Shown: in pieces, positions 25,589 to 34,680 of the stretch
How positions within the stretch are numbered: the stretch's first letter is position 1
How the letters are laid out: each line of letters begins with the position of its first letter
NCBI GenBank assembly: GCA_963713625.1
Contig: CAVQMN010000011.1
Coordinates: 434,001-498,000 of the forward strand
Reading direction: 5' to 3'
DNA: 64,000 bases
Source: Bog-756 sp963713625
GTDB taxonomy: Bacteria; Actinomycetota; Acidimicrobiia; Acidimicrobiales; RAAP-2
Program-made: the position numbers and the translations under genes
The notes under the pieces: generated by a model
Seen by the model: only the letters and a program-made list of their open reading frames with translations
What the model was told of the DNA's origin: nothing
Database searches by the model: none

Positions 25589-26760
25589 ATGAAACCCATC
25601 TTTCGTACCGGCTTGACCTTGGCCGCGGTGGCCGCCGGGGTCATCGGCTTCGCCGGCACGGCCACGGCTGCGCCGCCACACTTCAGCCACCACCCTGGAT
25701 CCGGTCCGATCGGTAGTTGGCACGGTTCGGACAGCCACGCCGTCTTCGTCCAGACCGACAACCCGGCCGGCAATCAGATCGTGACCTACAACCGGACCCC
25801 GAACGGAAGTCTCACCCCGGCCGGTACCTACAGCACGGGAGGCCTGGGCGGGATCCTGTCCGGCTCGGTGGTCGACCACCTGGCGTCCGAAGGTTCCCTC
25901 GTCTATGACCAGTGGAGTGGGTCGCTGTACGCGGTGAACGCGGGGAGCAACACCGTCTCGGTGTTCTCCGTCGCCGGAAGCCATCTCGGGCTGCGGCAGG
26001 TGGTGAGCTCGGGTGGGACCTTCCCGGTGAGCGTGGCCGTACGCGGCAACCTGGTCTACGTCCTCAATGCCGAGAACGGCGGCTCCGTCCAGGGCTTCTA
26101 CGCCGGGCCCTGTCGGCTGTTCCCGATACCCGGATCCACCCGGTCGCTGGGCCTGAACCCGACGGCCACGCCCCAGTTCACCAACACCCCGGGCAGGTGG
26201 CCTTCTCGCCCAACGGATCCCAACTGATCGTGACGACCAAGGCCAACGGCAGTGACATCGACGTGTTCGGTGTCGGTCCCTCCGGCTGGTTGGCACCGAA
26301 TCCGGTGGTGAACGCCGAGCCCGGAACGGTTCCCTTCGGTGTCACCTTCGACGCCGCCGGCCACCTGGTGGTGGCCGAGGCCGGCACCGATGCACTGGCC
26401 ACCTTCGCCCTCGCCCCCAACGGGACGGTCACGCCCCTCGACTCGGTCCCGACCGGCCAGGCCGCAACTTGCTGGGTCGCACCGGCCCAGGGCTACCTGT
26501 ACGCCTCCAACGCCGGGAGCGCCTCGGAGAGCGGCTACCGCGAGGGCCCGGGCGGTCAACTCGACCTGCTCGGAGCCACAGCGACCGACCCGGGCACGGT
26601 CGATGCCGCCGCCTCGCCCGGAGGCGCGTTCCTCTATGTGCAGACCGGTGGCAACGGGATTGTCGACGGGTTCCAGGTCCATGGCGACGGCACCCTGACC
26701 GCCGCCGGTTCGGTCACGGTGCCCGGTGCCGTGGGCGGTGAAGGGATCGCTACCTCGTAA
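25589..26760 (+). pseudogene. Secreted beta-propeller (lactonase/YncE-like) protein gene, frameshifted
   Basis: A signal peptide (FRTGLTLAAVAAGVIGFAG... ATAAPP) leads into a seven-bladed-propeller-like sequence with repeated blades such as SLYAVNAGSNTVSVFSV, RGNLVYVLNAENGGSVQGF and GYLYASNAGS. The first frame (start ATG 25589, RBS AAGGAG) runs to a stop at 26225-26227, but homology passes to another frame near 26187-26193 (ACCCCGGG run), where adding one base would restore TPGQVAFSPNGSQLIVTTK and continue to the stop at 26760. This is either a sequencing error or a recent mutation. Intact, it would be about 390 residues. Ligand or substrate unknown. Confidence 0.78.
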
Positions 26761-26847
26761 GCCCACCTCATTGGCGGCCACGGCCGCGCTCCGACCGGCA
26801 ACCTCCGGCGGCCCGGGTCCTCCCCGACGTCGCCGGAGGTTGTCTTC

Positions 26848-26902
26848 GGTCGACGGTCGACGGTCGACGGTCGACGAGCGACGACGGTCGACGAGCGACA
26901 AC
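26848..26902. repeat. GGTCGAC short tandem repeat
   Basis: Four perfect head-to-tail copies of the 7-mer GGTCGAC at 26848-26875, followed by the variants GAGCGAC, GACGGTCGAC and GAGCGAC to about 26902. It fills much of the 171-base gap between the convergent propeller and acyl-CoA synthetase genes. It is self-complementary (GTCGAC), so each unit is a short palindrome. Confidence 0.85.
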
Positions 26903-26931
26903 CGACGGACCATCGACCCCCGCCCACCCGG

Positions 26932-28596
26932 TCAGCGTTCGGCGACGGCCTCGTCCAGGGCGTCGGCGTCGGCCGGGAGCAGCCGCCGGTACGGCGCATC
27001 CTTCTCCGGACGCCACCACACCGGGTCCTGGCACCGCCAGCCCTCGGCCCGGAGCACCCGCTTCAGGACCTTGGTGGTGGCCGTGACCGGGAACTGGTCG
27101 CTGATCCGAATGTACCGGGGGGCCCATTTGGTTCCCATGTCCTGTTCGCCGGCGAGGAACCCGGCGAATCCCTCGGGGTCGAACTCCCGCCCTTCGCCGA
27201 GCAGGAGCGCGGCCATCACCTGGTCCCCCACGACCGTGTCGGGGACGGCGTAGACCGAGGCCAGCACCACGTCGGGATGTCGCTGGAGGACCTCCTCGAC
27301 GGGGGCGGCGGCGAAGTTCTCTCCGTCGACCCGCAGCCAGTCGTAGTCGCGTCCCCCGAAGTAGAAGAAGTCGTTCTCGTCCCGGTAGGCCAGGTCCCCG
27401 GTCCAGTACCACCCGTTGCGGACCCGGGCGGCATCGGCGGCGGCGTTGCGCCAGTAGCCCTCGAATCCCGCCCCTCCGGTGGGATTGACCAATTCACCGA
27501 TGGCCTCTTCGGCGTTCAGCAGCCGTCCTTCGCCGTCGAACACGGCCCGGGGGCACTCCTCGCCGGTATCGGGATCCACGACCATGGTTCCGGGAAGGGC
27601 CCGTCCGAGCGCGCCCCTCGGCGTATCCGGCGTGCGCTGCACCGCAGCACCACCTTCGGTGGACCCGTAGGCATCGTGGACGACGCACCCGAACCGTGCC
27701 GCGAACCGGGCCACGTCGGCCTCGGCCGCTTCGTTGCCGAACACCCTCCGCAGCGGATTGTCGGCATCATCGGCCTTCTCGGGGGTGTCCAGGATGTAGG
27801 AGAGCGGCTTGCCCACGTAGTTGAAGTAGGTGGCGCCGTACTTCCGGACGTCGGGGAGGAACTGTGAGGCACTGAACCGCTCGCGGAGGGCAATCGTGGC
27901 CCCGGCGGCCAGTGCCGGTGCCCAGGAAGTCATCAGCGCGTTGGAGTGGAACAGCGGCATGGCCTCATAACAGACGTCGTCGGGGATCAGCTCGAACATC
28001 TGGGCCACGGTCGAACCGATCCGGGCCAGGCGGCCCTGGCTGCACAGGCAGGCCTTGGGTGCACCCGAGGTGCCCGAGGTGAACAGCAGATAGCCGAGGG
28101 TCTCGTCGGTGATGGCGGTCTTGGCCGGATCAGGGAGCAATGCCCCGGCCGCGCCGCGCACCAGCGCGCCGTAGCCGGTGGTCGAGTCGGGCCTGACGTC
28201 GCCGGTCGGATCGTCGACGACCAGGATCCGCTCGGGCGGCAGGGCCGGGCCGAGGTCGTGCCCTTCGACCAGGGTGCGGTACCCGGAGTTGGTCACCAGC
28301 AACTGGCATTCGGTGTGGGACAGATCGCGGGCCAGCTCGTCGCCCCGGTGCGTGGGGTTGGCCCCGACCATCACCGCTCCGGCCAGCGCCGCTCCCCCCA
28401 TCCAGAAGATGAACTCGGGGACGTTGTCGAGCATCAGGGCGACATGGAACGGTCCGGGCTGCCGGAGTGAGGCCAGGATGCTGGCTCGCTCGGCCTGGGC
28501 CCTCACCACCTGGTCGTGGGTCCAGCTCCGGTCACCGAAGGCCAGGCCCACTCTCTCGTCGCCTGCCCGCTGCCGGATCAACTCGTCGATGGTCAT
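26932..28596 (-). CDS. Acyl-CoA synthetase, FadD17-like
   Basis: 554 residues, ANL superfamily: ATP-grip LLFTSGTSGAPKACLCSQG, the A5 region AYGSTEGG, WYWTGDLAYRDENDFFYFGGRD (A7/A8 hinge) and a late VTATTKVLKR with the A10 lysine. Overall it resembles mycobacterial FadD17 (CoA ligase for shortened sterol side chains) and very-long-chain (FATP-type) ligases. Start ATG 28596 with GGGGGA five bases upstream. Divergent from an LLM gene across a perfect KstR-like box, which supports a sterol role. Confidence 0.85.
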   Translation of the reverse strand: MTIDELIRQRAGDERVGLAFGDRSWTHDQVVRAQAERASILASLRQPGPFHVALMLDNVPEFIFWMGGAALAGAVMVGANPTHRGDELARDLSHTECQLLVTNSGYRTLVEGHDLGPALPPERILVVDDPTGDVRPDSTTGYGALVRGAAGALLPDPAKTAITDETLGYLLFTSGTSGAPKACLCSQGRLARIGSTVAQMFELIPDDVCYEAMPLFHSNALMTSWAPALAAGATIALRERFSASQFLPDVRKYGATYFNYVGKPLSYILDTPEKADDADNPLRRVFGNEAAEADVARFAARFGCVVHDAYGSTEGGAAVQRTPDTPRGALGRALPGTMVVDPDTGEECPRAVFDGEGRLLNAEEAIGELVNPTGGAGFEGYWRNAAADAARVRNGWYWTGDLAYRDENDFFYFGGRDYDWLRVDGENFAAAPVEEVLQRHPDVVLASVYAVPDTVVGDQVMAALLLGEGREFDPEGFAGFLAGEQDMGTKWAPRYIRISDQFPVTATTKVLKRVLRAEGWRCQDPVWWRPEKDAPYRRLLPADADALDEAVAER

Positions 28597-28694
28597 TGCT
28601 TCCCCCTGGGCGTGCCGGCGTGTCCGATCGTGCGTTCGACAAGGCCCGACAGTAGGTGCACGGGGCCCATCCGGGGAAGGGCCAGGCACAAATC

Positions 28695-28708
28695 TGGAAC
28701 ACGTTGCA
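28695..28708. promoter_or_regulatory. KstR-like operator between fadD17-like and LLM genes
   Basis: TGGAACACGTTGCA matches TnnAACnnGTTnnA at every fixed position. For the plus-strand gene, a possible -35 TTGCAA (28704-28709) and -10 TACCGT (28727-28732) with a 17-base spacer would put the box over the -35 element, a repressor-like position. It lies 98 bases from the start of the fadD17-like gene. Confidence 0.68.
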
Positions 28709-28771
28709 ATTTATCAAAGTGCCGTGTACCGTAAAACCGCGCCAGTGCGGAGCGAGAGGAGCACCACCGCG

Positions 28772-29995
28772 ATGGAGTTCGGAGTCTTTCTCAACGGCTA
28801 CTTGCCTGGCCAAGCGGCCCACGATCCCGAGTGCGAGCACGAGATGCTCAAGCGGGAGATCGCCTACGTGATCGAGGCGGACAAGTACAACTGGAAGTAC
28901 GCCTGGGTCGGCGAACACCATTCGCTGACCGAGTACAGCCACATGTCTGCCCCCGAGGTCGTGATGGGCTACCTGGCCCATGCCACCGACCGCATCCACG
29001 TCGGGACCGGCATCATGAACCTGTCGCCGCGGGTCAACCATCCGGTGCGGGCCGCCGAGCGGGTCATGATGCTCGATCATCTGTTCGAGGGTCGGTTCGA
29101 ATGGGGGACCGGGCGCGGCGCGGGGAGCCACGAGATTGCCACCTTCAACATCCTCGACAAGAACTCGACCAAAGCGGAATGGAACGAGGTGATCCGTCAG
29201 ATCCCCCGCATGTGGGAGGAGAAGGATTACATGTACGAGGGCGAGAGCTTCACCGTCCCCTATCCACACAACGTTCTTCCCAAGCCCTACCAGGGCAAGG
29301 GGCATCCCCCCATCTGGGTGGGCTGCGGCAACCCCGGCACGTTCACCCAGGCCGGTGAGCTGGGCATCGGTGCCATCGCCTTCAATTTCGAGCCCATCTA
29401 CAACCTGAAGGGCCGCATCGACGCCTACAAAGAGGGCATCGCCAACTGCACCGAGCCCCTCGGGCAGTTCAAGAACGACAACGTGATGATGACCAACGCC
29501 GTCATCTGCCTCAGCGACAGGAAGAAGGCCCGACAGGTGGCCCTTCGCCGCGGTCGCGGCTACCTCTACTCCCTGGTGTGCAACTACCACGACACCATTC
29601 CCCATCAAGAGGGAGTGCCGGTCTGGCCGGAGCGGCCGCACACGATCACCGACGAGGCCATGCTCGACTACCTCATCGATGGGGGCTGGCTGCTGTGCGG
29701 CGAACCCGACGAGGTAGCTGAACAGGTGACCAAGTACCAGACGGTGGGTTGCGACCAGTTGGTGTTCGGCCTGCCGTCGGACTCGCTCATGGAGGACGAG
29801 GTCCACGAGATGCTCGAGGTCTTCGGCTCGAAGGTCATCCCCCAGTTCGATTCGGATCCGATCCACTCCACCACCCGGTACCGTCAGACGGCTGAGCGGA
29901 AGTACAAGGACTTCAACTTCCCGGTTCCCGACATCACCGTGGAAGAACTGCCGACCAACGCCATGATCCAGCTGGACGGTACCCGCACCCTCTAG
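28772..29995 (+). CDS. LLM-class flavin/F420-dependent monooxygenase (third)
   Basis: 407 residues of the bacterial luciferase-like family: MEFGVFLNGYLPGQ, YAWVGEHHSLTEYSHMSAPEV, GTGIMNLSPRVNHPVRAAERVMMLDHL and FEWGTGRGAGSHEIATF. The HH in GEHH and the RGAGSHE loop resemble flavin-dependent rather than F420 members. Start ATG 28772 with GAGAGGAG about eleven bases upstream. Its promoter contains the KstR-like box at 28695, so it is probably co-regulated with the fadD genes. Substrate unknown. Confidence 0.86.
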   Translation: MEFGVFLNGYLPGQAAHDPECEHEMLKREIAYVIEADKYNWKYAWVGEHHSLTEYSHMSAPEVVMGYLAHATDRIHVGTGIMNLSPRVNHPVRAAERVMMLDHLFEGRFEWGTGRGAGSHEIATFNILDKNSTKAEWNEVIRQIPRMWEEKDYMYEGESFTVPYPHNVLPKPYQGKGHPPIWVGCGNPGTFTQAGELGIGAIAFNFEPIYNLKGRIDAYKEGIANCTEPLGQFKNDNVMMTNAVICLSDRKKARQVALRRGRGYLYSLVCNYHDTIPHQEGVPVWPERPHTITDEAMLDYLIDGGWLLCGEPDEVAEQVTKYQTVGCDQLVFGLPSDSLMEDEVHEMLEVFGSKVIPQFDSDPIHSTTRYRQTAERKYKDFNFPVPDITVEELPTNAMIQLDGTRTL

Positions 29996-30011
29996 TTGCG
30001 TCGACGAATCG

Positions 30012-30644
30012 TCAAGACGACGAGGGCATCCATGCCTCGATGAGGTCATCGGAGGTGGTCAGCGTGGTGATCAGCGGGAAGGTGTTGTCCAGGACGGCCT
30101 CGGCGTACTCCTCGGGGATGCCGGCCACCGTGTCTCGGGGCACCACCACCCGGTAGCCGAGGTTGACCGCTTCGATGGCCAGTCCGAGGATCCCGAGGTT
30201 GACGGATACCCCGGTGGCCACCACCGTCCGCACCCCGAGGTTCCGGAGCCAGGTGTCGAGACCGGTGCCGGTAAAGGGGGAGACGCCGTGCAGCCGGGAG
30301 GAGACAAGATCGGTTGGTTCGGGGCCCAGGTCGGCGATGATCTCGGTCGCCGCCGTGCCCGCCAGGAGATGTTCGGGATTTCGCAGGACAGCCGCCACCA
30401 GCTGACAGTTCACCGTGGTGCCGGCCCGGTCGGACCGGAACTCGGCCGTGCAGTGCACCACCGGGATGCCGAGGCGTCGCGCCACGCCGAGCAGCTTGGC
30501 CGTGTGGGGGATGACGCCGGCCCGGTCGGCCGCTTCGGCCAGCTGGGGGAAGGAGCTCAGGTCACCGACCACCCCACGCTGGATCTCCATGGTCAGCACC
30601 GCACACGCCCCCGGCGCGGCCAGCTCGCTCAGATCGATGGGCAC
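30012..30644 (-). CDS. Isochorismatase-like (cysteine hydrolase superfamily) protein with altered triad
   Basis: 210 residues with the isochorismatase fold: LTMEIQRGVVG at the start, FTGTGLDTWLRNLGVRTVVATGVSVN, and LGYRVVVPRDTVAG. The usual Asp-Lys-Cys triad reads Glu20, Ser116/Arg117 and Ser147, so standard amidohydrolase chemistry is doubtful. The GVSVN form recurs in actinobacterial relatives, as far as I recall. The stop is just downstream of the convergent LLM gene, and the start is 36 bases from the fadD19 stop on the same strand, which suggests co-transcription. Confidence 0.85.
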   Translation of the reverse strand: MPIDLSELAAPGACAVLTMEIQRGVVGDLSSFPQLAEAADRAGVIPHTAKLLGVARRLGIPVVHCTAEFRSDRAGTTVNCQLVAAVLRNPEHLLAGTAATEIIADLGPEPTDLVSSRLHGVSPFTGTGLDTWLRNLGVRTVVATGVSVNLGILGLAIEAVNLGYRVVVPRDTVAGIPEEYAEAVLDNTFPLITTLTTSDDLIEAWMPSSS

Positions 30645-30680
30645 GGATCGTTGCCTCCTGCCGGCGGCGTGCCGGCCGGC

Positions 30681-32327
30681 TCAGCTTCCCGAGGAAGTCC
30701 GTTGACCCCCGCTGTCGGTCTCCTCGGGGACTTCGGCCACGATCTCCGCGGCCCACCGGTAGTCCGGCTTCCCACTCGGCGAGCGCAAGATGGTCTCCAC
30801 CACATGGAGCTGACGGGGGACCTTGTAGCCGGCGATGGCCTCGCGGCAGTGGACCTGGATGTCCTCGAGCGTCGGGTGCCGATCGGCCCGGGGTTGGATG
30901 ATGGCGGCCACCCGCTGGCCCCAGCGCTCGTCGGGGGCCCCGACCACAATGGCGTCGAACACTTCGGGGTGCGAGCGCACGGCCGACTCGACTTCCTCCG
31001 GAAAGATCTTCTCGCCGCCAGAGTTGATGGACACCGATCCCCGCCCGAGCAGGGTGATCGAGCCGTCGGCCTCCACCGTGGCGAAGTCGCCCGGCATCAC
31101 GAAACGGGTCCCGTCGACGGTGATGAACACCTCGGCCGTCTTGACCGGATCGTTGTAGTACCCGACCGGTATGTCGCCGGACCTGGCGATCTTCCCGATG
31201 ACTCCGGACCCGGGCACCACCGGCTTCAGGTCTTCATCGAAGACCACGGTATTGCCGAGCACGGTGACCGTCGGCCCGCTCTTCATGGCCGTATCGCCCT
31301 TGCCCATGGTGGCCATGCCGTTGTTGCCCGACTCCGAGGAGCCGACGGCGTCCACGATCACCAGGTTGGGGAAGTGCTCGAAAAAGGCGTCTTTGACCGG
31401 GGCCGAGAACAGGGCGGCGGATGAAGTCACGGCCAGCAGCGAGGACAGGTCGTAGTCGATGTCGGGGTCGTCGAGAGCTTCGATCAGTGGCTTGCCCATG
31501 GCGTCGCCGGTGATCATGACCGAGTTGGCCTTCTCGGTCTCGACCAGCCGCCAGACCGTGTGTGGATCGAACTTGGGGACGAGGACGGTCCGGTTGCCGA
31601 CGAAGCTCTGGCCCATCACCGACCACTGGGTGGCGCCGTGCATCAACGGGGCGATGGGCAGGAGGGTGAGTTGGCCGTTGCGCCCGCGTTCGACCATCTC
31701 TTCGGGGCGCTCCACCCGGGTGTTGGTGGACGGGTCGACGCCGCCGCCCAGGGCATAGAAGACATCCTCGTGCCGCCAGACCACGCCCTTGGGCATACCG
31801 GTGGTGCCGCCCGTGTAGAGGATGTAGTGGTCACCACTCGACCGCGGTGCGAAATCCCGGGTGGGACTGCCGCCGGCCAGGGCCTCCTCGTAGGGAACGG
31901 ACCCCACCGGTAGGGCCTCTCCCGAGCCGTCCTCGATGGTGATCAGGAGCCGGAGCTCGGGCAGCTCGGGAAGCAGTTCGGTGACACGGGGTCCGAACTC
32001 GGCCTGGTGGACCAGGGCCACCAGGTCGGCGTTGGTGAACAGATAGCGGAGCTCGTCTTTGACATAGCGGTAGTTGATGTTGATCCATACCGCCCGGAGC
32101 TTGAAGACAGCCCAGGCTGTTTCCACCCACTCCACGCTGTTCAGCGCGTAGATCCCCACGTGGTCACCGGGCCCGATGCCGTGGTCGCCCAGATAGTGGG
32201 CCAGGCGGTTGGCCCGCTCCTCCATCTCGGCGTAGGTGCGGCGGTGCCCGGCGGCTACCAGGTACTCCCGGTCGCCGAAGGCGTCAACGGCGGCCTCGAA
32301 CAGATCAGCGAGGTTGAACGTCGTCAT
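30681..32327 (-). CDS. fadD19: Steroid side-chain CoA ligase FadD19-like
   Basis: 548 residues, the same length as mycobacterial FadD19. Close motif agreement: NLADLFEAAVDAFGDREYLV, NINYRYVKDELRYLFTNADL, ILYTGGTTGMPKGVVWRHED (adenylation loop), PLMHGATQWS, GDAMGKPLIEAL, GSSESGNNG, and LLGRGSVSINSGGEKIFPEE; PSGKPDYRWA holds the A10 lysine. It activates C24/C26 sterol side-chain acids. Start ATG 32327 gives the MTTFNLADL N-terminus; an upstream in-frame ATG is less likely. A KstR-like box lies 12 bases upstream of the start. Confidence 0.92.
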   Translation of the reverse strand: MTTFNLADLFEAAVDAFGDREYLVAAGHRRTYAEMEERANRLAHYLGDHGIGPGDHVGIYALNSVEWVETAWAVFKLRAVWININYRYVKDELRYLFTNADLVALVHQAEFGPRVTELLPELPELRLLITIEDGSGEALPVGSVPYEEALAGGSPTRDFAPRSSGDHYILYTGGTTGMPKGVVWRHEDVFYALGGGVDPSTNTRVERPEEMVERGRNGQLTLLPIAPLMHGATQWSVMGQSFVGNRTVLVPKFDPHTVWRLVETEKANSVMITGDAMGKPLIEALDDPDIDYDLSSLLAVTSSAALFSAPVKDAFFEHFPNLVIVDAVGSSESGNNGMATMGKGDTAMKSGPTVTVLGNTVVFDEDLKPVVPGSGVIGKIARSGDIPVGYYNDPVKTAEVFITVDGTRFVMPGDFATVEADGSITLLGRGSVSINSGGEKIFPEEVESAVRSHPEVFDAIVVGAPDERWGQRVAAIIQPRADRHPTLEDIQVHCREAIAGYKVPRQLHVVETILRSPSGKPDYRWAAEIVAEVPEETDSGGQRTSSGS

Positions 32328-32338
32328 CGGGCAGTTAG

Positions 32339-32352
32339 TAGAACACGTTTCC
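32339..32352. promoter_or_regulatory. KstR-like operator upstream of fadD19
   Basis: TAGAACACGTTTCC matches TnnAACnnGTTnnA except the last base. It begins 12 bases upstream of the fadD19 ATG (minus strand), where a repressor would cover the start-site region. The 81-base gap to dxs holds only this site and the promoter. Confidence 0.62.
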
Positions 32353-32408
32353 ATTCCGGCGGCAAACACTGCCCTGACCTCGGCACTTCGACCTCGTGGA
32401 CCAGGGAA

Positions 32409-34433
32409 TCAGTCAAGGACGTCGTTGGTGACCGTCGTGGCCGGAAGGGATGTCGAAGGCTTGGCCGGTCCGCTCCCGTGGGGCTCTTCGGCGATGCGCA
32501 GCGCCTCCCGGGCCGATCGGGCCAATCCGGGGCCGTCGAGCCCGAGACCGGCCAGGATGTGGTCGGGTTTGCCCTGGGCGATATAGGAACGTGGCGTTCC
32601 TACCGAGATGATCGGTGGAGCAGAGCCGACGCCCACCGACCGGCGCAGCGCATCGGCCACGAACATGCCTGCTCCCCCTTGGCGGATGCCGTCCTCGGCG
32701 GTGAGCACCACCCGGTGACCGGCGGCATCGGCCAGCATGGCCGGATCCGGGTCTGACACCACCCGCACGTCCCACACCGTGGCGTCGATCCCGTCCCGCC
32801 CCAACTCGTCCGCGGCTACCTCCGCCGCGGTGAGCATCTTCCCCACGGCCAGGATGCAGACCGAGCCGTCGCCCCGCCGGGTGCACCGGGCGTGCAGGCC
32901 CGTCCCCACCGTGCCCGGGGGAACCCATGGCGCCGGCGTCTTCGGGAAGCGGATCACCGAGGGGCCGTCGAGCTGGAGCGCCTCGGTCAACATGACTTCG
33001 ACCTCGGGAGCTGACGATGGGGCGAACACGGTCATGCCCGGAATGGACAGGGCCAGAGGCATGTCCAGCACACCGTGGTGGCTGGGCCCGTCGTCTCCGG
33101 TGATCCCGGCCCGGTCGAGCACCATGACCACCGGCAACCGGTGCAGGCCGACATCGAGATTGGCCTGGTCGAAGGCCCGACTGAAGAAGGTGGAATACAC
33201 GGCCACCACCGGGCGCATGCCGGCCATGGCCATGCCGGCGGCCGCGGTGACCGCATGTTGCTCGGCGATGCCCACGTCGATGAACCGGTCGGGGAACCGG
33301 GCCTCGAAGGGCAGGAGCCCGGTGGGTCCGGCCATCGCCGCGGTGATGGCCACGATGCGCGGATCGGACTCGGCGTGCCGGAGCAGCGAACGGGTGAAGG
33401 CGTCGGTAAACGTGGTCACCGGCAGATCGGCGGTTTCGCCGGCGGTAACCGTTCCGGCCCGACCATCGGAGGGACCGACACTGCTGTCGACTGGTTGTCC
33501 GTCGGGTGGGGACTTGACCAGAGGAGCGGCACTGACCTTGAAGTCGTGGAGGCGCTGGATGTCGTCCTCTTCGGCCGGTGCGTAGCCCTGGCCCTTTTTG
33601 GTGAGGACATGGACCACGATGGGGCCGGGCCACTCCGCCGCGTTGGCCAGGGCCTGCTCCATGCCGGCGATGTCGTGCCCGTCGATGGGACCGGCATAGC
33701 GGATGCCGAGGGCTTCGAAGAACGTGTGCGGGGTCACCACTTCCCGCAGTGCGCTGGTGAGGCCGTGCACGCCGGAGTAGGCGAAGTCGCCCACCCCGGG
33801 GAGCTCCCGGATGAGATGGCGGATGCGCTGGCGGGCATGGATGTAGGCCGGATTGAGCCGGAGGTGGGTGAGGCTCAGCGAGAGGCGCGAGACGGTAGGG
33901 GAGTAGGAACGACCGTTGTCGTTGAGGACGATGAGCACCGGCGTACCGGAGTGACCGAGGTTGTTGAGGGCCTCGTAGGCCATCCCCCCGGTGAGGGCTC
34001 CATCTCCGACCACGGCCACCACCCTGCGGTCCTGGCCCTGGAGCTCGAACGCCCCGGCCAGTCCGTGCGCGTAGCTGAGGATGGTCGAGGCATGGCTGTT
34101 CTCCACCCAATCGTGGGCGGATTCGGTCCGGTTCGGATACCCCGAAAGCCCGTCAGCCTGACGGAGCTGGGTGAAGGCGGATCGGCGGCCGGTCACCAGC
34201 TTGTGTACGTAGGCCTGGTGGCCGGTGTCCCACAGGAGCACGTCGTTCGGCGAGTCGAATGTCCGGTGGAGGGCGAGGGTCAGCTCGACGACGCCGAGGT
34301 TCGAACCCAGATGTCCACCCGTGGCCGTCACCGCCTCGACGATGAATCCGCGGATTTCCGATGAGAGCGTGGTCAGCTCCGCCGGTGAGAGGTCCTTGAG
34401 ATCGGCGGGGCTGTCTATGTGTTCGAGGATCAT
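32409..34433 (-). CDS. dxs: 1-deoxy-D-xylulose-5-phosphate synthase
   Basis: Thiamine-diphosphate enzyme joining pyruvate and glyceraldehyde 3-phosphate, the first step of the MEP isoprenoid pathway. 674 residues. GGHLGSNLGVVELTLALH, VLLWDTGHQAYVHKL, GDGALTGGMAYEALNN (ThDP/Mg site), IDGHD, DVGIAEQHAV (catalytic Glu) and DRAGITGDDGPSHHG are all present. Slightly longer than usual because of a Ser/Gly-rich insert at about 300-330. Start ATG 34433. Confidence 0.95.
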   Translation of the reverse strand: MILEHIDSPADLKDLSPAELTTLSSEIRGFIVEAVTATGGHLGSNLGVVELTLALHRTFDSPNDVLLWDTGHQAYVHKLVTGRRSAFTQLRQADGLSGYPNRTESAHDWVENSHASTILSYAHGLAGAFELQGQDRRVVAVVGDGALTGGMAYEALNNLGHSGTPVLIVLNDNGRSYSPTVSRLSLSLTHLRLNPAYIHARQRIRHLIRELPGVGDFAYSGVHGLTSALREVVTPHTFFEALGIRYAGPIDGHDIAGMEQALANAAEWPGPIVVHVLTKKGQGYAPAEEDDIQRLHDFKVSAAPLVKSPPDGQPVDSSVGPSDGRAGTVTAGETADLPVTTFTDAFTRSLLRHAESDPRIVAITAAMAGPTGLLPFEARFPDRFIDVGIAEQHAVTAAAGMAMAGMRPVVAVYSTFFSRAFDQANLDVGLHRLPVVMVLDRAGITGDDGPSHHGVLDMPLALSIPGMTVFAPSSAPEVEVMLTEALQLDGPSVIRFPKTPAPWVPPGTVGTGLHARCTRRGDGSVCILAVGKMLTAAEVAADELGRDGIDATVWDVRVVSDPDPAMLADAAGHRVVLTAEDGIRQGGAGMFVADALRRSVGVGSAPPIISVGTPRSYIAQGKPDHILAGLGLDGPGLARSAREALRIAEEPHGSGPAKPSTSLPATTVTNDVLD

Positions 34434-34680
34434 GGGCGCACGTGTGTACTCGGACTCAGGCTACCAGCGCGCCGCCCCCCGGGCCCTTCTACCCCGGTGG
34501 CGGGGTCACCCTCGGGGGACCGGTCGTTCATGCCCGCAGGGCGGCGCTGACGAGGGCGACGACGACGGTTCCCCACGGCCGGGACAAGGCCGGGGATCCC
34601 AATTCCGACGGCCGGTTCCGGGCAAGATGGAGCCCGCGGACGAGCTTGGCTCCCAGGCTCCCGGAGCAGAAGGAGACCCG

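Noticed and set aside
26187..26193. Programmed ribosomal frameshift in the propeller gene
   Set aside because: No slippery heptamer and no following pseudoknot are evident; a missing base in a C/G run is simpler.
26848..26902. CRISPR array
   Set aside because: The repeats are 7 bases with no spacers, and no cas gene is present.
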